64,000 bases of DNA. It comes from Przewalskia tangutica. Its lineage: Eukaryota; Streptophyta; Magnoliopsida; Solanales; Solanaceae. The position numbers were made by a program, and so were the translations under genes. Shown piece by piece: positions 58,147 through 64,000 of this stretch. The DNA lies in contig CM056726.1 in assembly GCA_029844215.1 (NCBI GenBank), positions 78,483,548 through 78,547,547 of the forward strand, in the 5' to 3' direction. The notes under the pieces are model-generated. The model was not told the origin of the DNA. It ran no database searches and was given only the letters and a program-made list of their open reading frames with translations. Numbering within the stretch: position 1 is the stretch's first letter; every line of letters begins with the position of its first letter.

Positions 58147-58830
58147 CCTTCTCAAGTCGGATAACGATAAAGTTCCTCTAACAAGTTGCGATGCCGCGAA
58201 CGCGCGAAATAACGCACGCCCTCTTCTTTCCTTACTCGTCGTGCCGCTTCTCGAACACTTGAACTCTCGGACGTACCATACTTCGGTCGTTACCCGTTCG
58301 AAAATCTGCGAGTCACTATCTCAAACTTGGTCATCTTACTAACCTCAAACTTCCTTAAGGCCATTCGGCCTTTACGAACCGCTTGGTCGAACGCGTCCAC
58401 GAACTCATCGATGATCATACAAACTTGGGCCTAGCATCCTCGTGACCCTACCACGGCGGGACCACCAGGCGACCCACCTCAATTCGGACTACGGGTTGAC
58501 CGTATCACATCCTCAACCCGACCACAATCGCGTCAAGACCTTGTTCCCGACGGAACAATCGCGCTAAATCACATCATGAAAGCTACCACTTCCATCTCAC
58601 ATTACCCGTGGGTGATCACTCAAATAAACCCCACGTATACTCACGCACTCGATAAAGGTCAAACATAAAGCGAATCTTTTACTCAAGACGACCTTACCTC
58701 TAAGGTCTCAATCGTGACGATCTAAGGTTCACACTTACCATGTCCCATACTTATCCTCCCAACTAAGCATGTTTTCTAACTCATAATTAACCTGGCTATC
58801 GATCAACACTTAGGTATACCCACCTTATCA
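58147..58830 (-). other. R9 noncoding internal DNA with shared module
   Basis: The module is at about 58360-58560 with a decayed inverted repeat (ACGGGTTGACCGTA, 58491-58504). There is no trace of pol. The small ORF at 58142-58342 has no recognisable domain. Confidence 0.72.
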
Positions 58831-58834
58831 CATA

Positions 58835-58989
58835 TACAAAACTCTGCTGGGGCTAGTGGCGTCGCAGAACTCCCGAATGAAGCACTACCACAGGTAATGA
58901 TTGGGCGTGCCTCGTGACCTCTGTACTCAACTCACAGCTCCCTCGGCTGCCTTGCCCTACTGGGCCCGGGTTTCCTTACGCGGAGGCAT
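58835..58989 (-). pseudogene. R9 gag N-terminal stub
   Basis: The minus-strand start at 58989-58987 reads MPPRKETRAQ and parallels R4 MPPRRATRAQ. About 50 codons later, around GCAGAGTTTTG, similarity to gag ends and noncoding DNA follows. Capsid and zinc knuckle are absent, so no functional Gag could be made. The retained start suggests that DNA just inside gag is needed in cis or simply escaped deletion. Confidence 0.75.
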
Positions 58990-59094
58990 AACGATAAGGA
59001 AAAGAATTTCGTCGGAGGTCCAACTTACAACGGCTCTAAGGCACGATCTCGAATGAGAAGAATGAAACCAATCCTAAATGTCCTATAGCCTCAC

Positions 59095-59128
59095 GATTAT
59101 AGATGTGGTGCACAACACACCGATAATC
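59095..59128 (-). other. R9 leader hairpin with GTGCAC loop
   Basis: 59095-59107 pairs with 59116-59128 around a loop with GTGCAC (59108-59115). Same stem as R1. Confidence 0.62.
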
Positions 59129-59188
59129 AAGACTACTAGACACGGTGCGTAGACACTTTCCGAGGATTAATCGCTCACGATACCACTA

Positions 59189-62100
59189 TGTCACACCCAA
59201 AAATCGGGCGTGGCGTGCCTTACCGGCACCCTAGCGATCCAACATCGAGAAAACCGGAAATAAAAACTTTAAACATGAAATAAGAGACATGATAAATAAG
59301 CAGGCCAACAAAGCGATTTGCCTTGGTATATATACATAAAACCCGAGCAGTTATCCTTTTACAAACCACCGCAGCGATTACTCTGCACCTCTAAGATTTA
59401 CAACAACTATGACGGGCGGGGCCGCCATACCACGAATGTACAAGAACCTACAACTCGTGGAAACATGCAAAGATAAGCCTCCGAAGGAACGGAGCTTCCA
59501 ACACGCGAAATGAGATCCTAGGCGAGGATCCACGAGCGATGTACCTCTACTGCGGCATGACGCGGCCCCGAAGGAGGTCGATCTGACAGTGCAGAGTATG
59601 TGGCCCGAAATCTTGTAAATGAAATCATAGTAGTCTATAAAGCAGGAGACATGTATGATAAACAAACTACAGTTCACCATCAATAAGCAGTCATATCAAG
59701 TCAGGGACTCCCGCCCTCAAAGTCACCACTCAAATATAACTATGGGTCTCACGCCCACATCATCCATCAGGTTCGCATCTTGGCGCGTGCCGGAATCTTG
59801 CGCCGGTGTAGACATGTCCATGATGCAACAATAATAACAAGGCGCGTAGCCACATGCCCCGGAATCTGCGCCGGTGTAGACATGCCCATGTAACCTCAAT
59901 AACAATATCTTTGGGTGGTCAACCTCGCTACGTAGCCACGCATGCCCGGACTGCATCGGTGTAGACATGTCCATGTAACATTAATCAATCAAGAAATCCA
60001 AAGGGAGCATACCCGTGCGCTACGCATCGTGTCAGTATGTCCAAAGGGAAACAATAAGCCAGCATTCCAAATGGAAACATACGTGCGCTACGCGTCGTGT
60101 CGATATGCCCGAGGGAAACAATAAAGCGGCGTTCCAAATGGGAACATACGATGCGCTACGCGTCGTGTCGGTATGCCCAAGGAAAGCGATAGCGATATCA
60201 AAATGGAAGCATGCGATGCGCTACGCGTCGTGTCGGTATGTCCAAAGCGATTAGCAAAGTAACACAATCAGCGAGAGCGTGCGTGGAATTTCTCGTCGCT
60301 GCGACGCGTCGAGTAAGTTCTCAACAAGTCAACCGACCTCCATCGAGAGCGGTAACACGAAATACAACACTTGCACAACAAAGGCTATCATCACAAGCAT
60401 AGGCAAGTTTCACAACAACAAGCATAGGCAAGTTTCACAACAACAAGCATAGGCAAGTTATACACAACTCAAAGTACTTTCATTTTATGCCAACGTCGGG
60501 TTTTAACCACAAGTACTACGTAAGTTAAGTTCCTTAAAGAGATCCATTACTTTTATCAAAGTCACCCGATACCGTAGTATTAGAATGGCCACCCACATTC
60601 CTTTTCAAAATCAAGTAACAACATTCTTTTCCTAAGTTCGGTTGCCTAGTTTGATTACTCAAGCTTCTCATTTTCCAATGGTTTCATAGTTCATAAACTT
60701 AATCACTTGATTCCTTTTAGAACAATTGAGTAATATATGTCTCACGTGAGTAGGTTATTCTTGTTTACAACATTCTTATTACAGACCATGATCTAGAAAA
60801 TGTAATATCATTTTGTCTCATCTTAGTTTCTATGCGGATGGAGGTTTCTACGGTTTTAATACGATACAACATTATTCAATACATTTTCCTTTATTAACGC
60901 TGCGGTGGTGCAGTCGATACACATTCGATTTCGAAATCGGTAAAACCTTATCCCTTTAAATAACACCAAGTACTCATTACTCACGAATGAGGTTTCACAC
61001 AAACATCCACATTAAAACAAATAAGTTAAGTCTCTTATCTCATAAGATCAAGTCTCTTAACTTCTAACATCGATAAACCATTTTCTTTACCTCTCTTAAG
61101 ACATTATACCTAACTCCCATAAAGCTAGTATAACTCTTTTTAAAACCTTTAAAACCAAGTGTTACTTTCCCTTCAAAGCGATTTATAAATCTTTTGAAAT
61201 ACATCAAGTTCTTTATTATAACAAGCGATTATAATTCACATCGATTACCTTTTAAAACCACAAAGTATTTTCTTACCTACATAAAGTGTTATAACTGACT
61301 TCCCATAAAGCCGTTATAACACTTTATGTTTCAAACCAATCAAATACTTTAAACACGTATGCGTCTACCGTACTACATAGTTACACATATCATGCTAGAA
61401 GAGATAGGAAGAGGTTCACATACCTCGCGACGATTTATCGACAATAAGCAAAATGCTCCAGTACTACAACGCGCTAGCCCTTTCCCTCTCGAGTAGAATA
61501 CGCTACTCTTAGTACTTTCACTATAAAGGTCACAAACGTCTATTAACCCCCAAACACAAGTTTCTATCTTTCTATAGAAAATTCGCGACACCTCACACCC
61601 ATGACAGCGTAAATCTCCTCTATCGAGGTGGCTACCAAGCTTGACAGGGGTTAACACGCCTAACCTGACGCGTACAATTCTACACAAGTCTCTTGTCTGA
61701 TCTATGTAAATACTGATTCGATTCGATTCTTTATTCTTGGGCTTAAGTCAAAAGACATTGCGAATACTAAGTATAGTCCCATATATAGTATACTTCAACT
61801 ATATATCCTAACAAACATGTAATTTCCAATTACAATAGAGGATAAGATAATTACCTCGATAAGCCCAAAAATTATCCGAGTTTAATGTCATTCTGAGCAA
61901 GGTATAGCTCCACTCAGTGCGCTCCAACCACCCCAAACAACCCTTAGAAGTTCTAACCAACTTCTACTCACATCTTCAACCAACGATGAAGATTTCCTTA
62001 GGGTTTCGGTTTGAGACTAAAAGGACGAAAGGTAGTATTCCGGACTCTACGTAAAGAGGTATCTTTGGAATACTACAAGGCACAAGGCTAAGGTATTTTG

Positions 62101-63057
62101 GGCATTATAACAATACTAGGGAGTATTTCTATACCACAACAAGGGTATTATCTGAAAACAACTAGGCTAGTGGGTACCCGCGGCGCCTCACTCTGAGGGA
62201 GAGACCTCTCGGCAAGCTCATGAAAGGGGAGGGCTTGGACGAATTTCAACTCACAAAGGGAGAGATTTCAAGACTTGGAAATGATTTTTGGATGAAGAAA
62301 GTTCATCAACTAAGGGGTATTTATAGCAAACCCAAATGCCAACGATGGCGAGATCGAGCCAAGTGCAAGGCAAGTGTAAGGCCTTGATCAAGCCAAGTGC
62401 ACCCTAACTCCTACTCCATAAAACATGGCACAAGACAAGCCACAAAACAAGGCCAAAACAAGGCACAAAACAAAGGAACCAATAGGGCCAAAACGTGAGC
62501 CACAAAGATCAAGCCAATTCGTGAACCACTCTTCCACTTGGGCGCCACTGCTTCAATGTGAGGTGACACATGTCACCCTCCCGTTGGTTCAAAATGTTTC
62601 GCCTCTCGGAAAAATCCGCAAAAATTAAAAGGACATAGCCGAATTTTCCTACGAAAGTGTGGAAAGCGTTTCGTCGACGACTCTGATCGGACTGTGCCCA
62701 GGTAAATTTGGCCAAGCCACTAGGCGGGGTGACACGTGTCACCCTCCTAATACTAAAAAGCGTCTTTCGAAAAATATCCACAATGGCCAAAATCTAGAAA
62801 ACAAAGTGGGCCACAAAGTAAATTTCTCAGTGGCCCCACGTGACCATTTCCGAAAATAAAATTCCATAATTCTAATATAATCTACGAAGTCCAAATACCA
62901 AATCTGGGAATCCAATTCCCATTAACGAACCTTTTTCTTCACAATTAACCGGAAACTTTTCCGTCGAAAACTCACATCTTTCTTTCTTTTCAAAATTTCT
63001 GCCGTACTCTCGTACGTACGTCCTCACAAACATACCCTGCAACTACGGGGTATAACA
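59189..63057 (-). repeat. R9 5' LTR, 3869 bp
   Basis: Sister of 54212-58113. Tandem zones at 59765-59975 and 60000-60250, 25-bp repeats from 60397, TATA box at 62318-62325 on the minus strand, perfect GGGTGACACGTGTCACCC at 62727-62744. A primer-site remnant lies just left (about 59172-59186). No gene; the ORFs are LTR shadows. Confidence 0.9.
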
Positions 63058-63062
63058 ATAGG

Positions 63063-63994
63063 TCCTCAACCCGACCCATTATCGCACTAAATCCTCATTC
63101 CTCGTCCGGAACAAATCTCACTATTCAAGTCATGAAAGCCTAGTGGTCTTCTTAGCTTGACTACCCACTTTCATTTCACACAACCCATGGAATTATCACA
63201 CTAATATACTCCACGTATACTATGTACTTCGACCAAGATCAACCGTAAAATCTTTCACTCAAGACGGCCTTGTATCTAAGGTCTCAACGGTTATCAATAT
63301 TCTAAGGTTCACAATGTCCCGAGCCTACATTATAAATCCCCACAATATGGGAAATATAGCTTCTTAATATCTCAAAGTCTCATTGTCTTACTCATAATAA
63401 CTCTATTAACACCATACGAATATCATTCGTATATGACACTTAAGCCTATAATCATAGCTTAACCTAACAACCGGGTATGTCATTAATTCACTTGAACCTG
63501 ATCTTCCAAGAGTCTATCACCATCTTATTCCGTTCATTATCTCCTGATATTCCAAATCAGTACATATATAAAGCCTAGGTGTGGGTTTAATAAGCAGTTT
63601 CACACCTTCCAAGTAATTAAGGCTTTTACCAATTCTTGGTAATCTATAATCATTCTAGACAACATGCATACAACTCCAAATAAATACACTCGTACCGATA
63701 TATATCATCAACATACCCTTTATACGATAATTTTACCAACCTGGATACGCAATCCATATAATCTGTTCTGGGTCACTGTCACATTTCTCAAAGCTGCAAT
63801 CACAATAACTGTTAGGGAAATATCATCCTAACAACACAACTTTATCGCACGACCTTAGAGTAAGAAGAATAGAATCCAATCCTAAATATCCTGTAGCCTC
63901 TTGTGTATAAGTATGGTGCACACAAACCCATACCGAAGACTCTACTAGACACGGTCTGTAGACATTCCGAAGACTAATTGCTCTGATACCACTC
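63063..63994 (-). other. R6 internal 2, right part, with leader and primer site
   Basis: Continues internal 2 after R9 and matches 35519-36454 of internal 1 nearly base for base. It holds AT-rich noncoding DNA, the leader hairpin (63905-63933, one mismatch) and the primer site (63980-63991). No gag start can be seen where other elements have one. Confidence 0.85.
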
Positions 63995-64000
63995 TATCAC
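63995..64000 (-). repeat. R6 LTR C, first bases at window edge
   Basis: TATCAC follows the primer site with the same 3-base gap as at LTRs A and B, where TGTCAC is found. This is the start of a third LTR, with G to A at its second base. It continues off the window. Confidence 0.65.

Larger units (their letters stand above)
54212..63057 (-). mobile_element. R9: non-autonomous element with 3.9-kb LTRs and 1.1-kb internal
   Basis: R9 is flanked by ATAGG (54207-54211 and 63058-63062). The 3' LTR is 54212-58113 (3902 bp) and the 5' LTR is 59189-63057 (3869 bp). The internal region is only 1075 bp: primer site, leader hairpin, about 50 codons of gag, the shared module, palindrome and polypurine tract. 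No pol remains. It resembles the R1 LTR subfamily (TGTCACACCCCAAAAATCGGG start, same 25-bp repeats). LTRs make up about 88 percent of the element. Confidence 0.92.
11792..64000 (-). mobile_element. R6: tandem LTR array, host of all other insertions (discontinuous)
   Basis: R6 pieces are 11792-11884, 31235-40286, 53422-54211 and 63058-64000. Joined in order they give: leader end, LTR A (31323-35349), internal 1 (35350-36454), LTR B (36455-40286 continued at 53427-53622), internal 2 (53623-54211 and 63063-63994) and the first bases of LTR C (63995). Each LTR is preceded on its left by a primer site for the minus-strand element, so it is not one simple element but a head-to-tail array of LTR-internal units. 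Internal regions of 1.1-1.5 kb show no gag or pol that I can read. LTRs A and B are near-identical by eye over 4 kb. Unequal crossing-over between LTRs is the likely origin. Confidence 0.8.

Overview
This is plant nuclear heterochromatin made entirely of nested LTR retrotransposons. I see no host gene, tRNA, rRNA or CRISPR array. The elements are Ty3/gypsy. One carries readable remnants of Gag, protease, reverse transcriptase, RNase H, integrase and a chromodomain-like tail. The order of domains, the MPPRR-type Gag start, the primer site matching plant initiator tRNA-Met, and the very long LTRs (2.4-4.0 kb) point to the Tekay/Del group of chromoviruses. That lineage call is from memory of the family, not from a search. 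A large angiosperm genome is likely; the species cannot be told.

Layout (names R1-R9 are mine). The base layer is R6, a minus-strand tandem array of the form internal-LTR-internal-LTR-internal-LTR (11792-11884, 31235-40286, 53422-54211, 63058-64000). Everything else is inserted into it. On the left, plus-strand element R3 (only its 3' LTR end, 9269-11791) entered the R6 leader. Plus-strand R2 (3995-9268) entered R3. Minus-strand R1 (1-3994, running off the left edge) entered the gag of R2. In the middle, non-autonomous R4 (11885-31234, TSD ATAAG) entered the R6 leader and was then hit by the only pol-bearing element, R5 (16625-26261, TSD AAGTC). On the right, solo LTR R7 (40287-53421, TSD AATAA) sits in the second R6 LTR and is split by full-length minus-strand R8 (42347-52035, TSD AATCA). 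R9 (54212-63057, TSD ATAGG) sits in the last R6 internal region. Five matched 5-bp target duplications fix this order.

How the parts relate. R5 is the only member with the enzymes, and in this sequence its reading frames are broken many times. R2, R4, R8, R9 and R6 lack most or all of pol but keep the parts needed to be copied in trans: LTR promoter, primer site, leader hairpin and polypurine tract. They also share a noncoding internal module that R5 lacks. R4 and R8 keep a Gag remnant and the C-terminal end of integrase, R9 keeps only the Gag start, and R6 keeps no Gag I can see.

Most interesting signals: a leader hairpin with a self-complementary GUGCAC loop whose stem is rewritten between subfamilies while pairing is kept, resembling a retroviral dimerisation loop; a palindrome always placed beside the polypurine tract; LTR minisatellites that occupy the same place in each subfamily but have unrelated sequences; and the R6 tandem LTR array. 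Differences between sister LTRs often fall at CAG/CTG/CCG sites, so part of the apparent decay may be base-calling error at methylated plant DNA. All identities are by eye; no alignment was computed.
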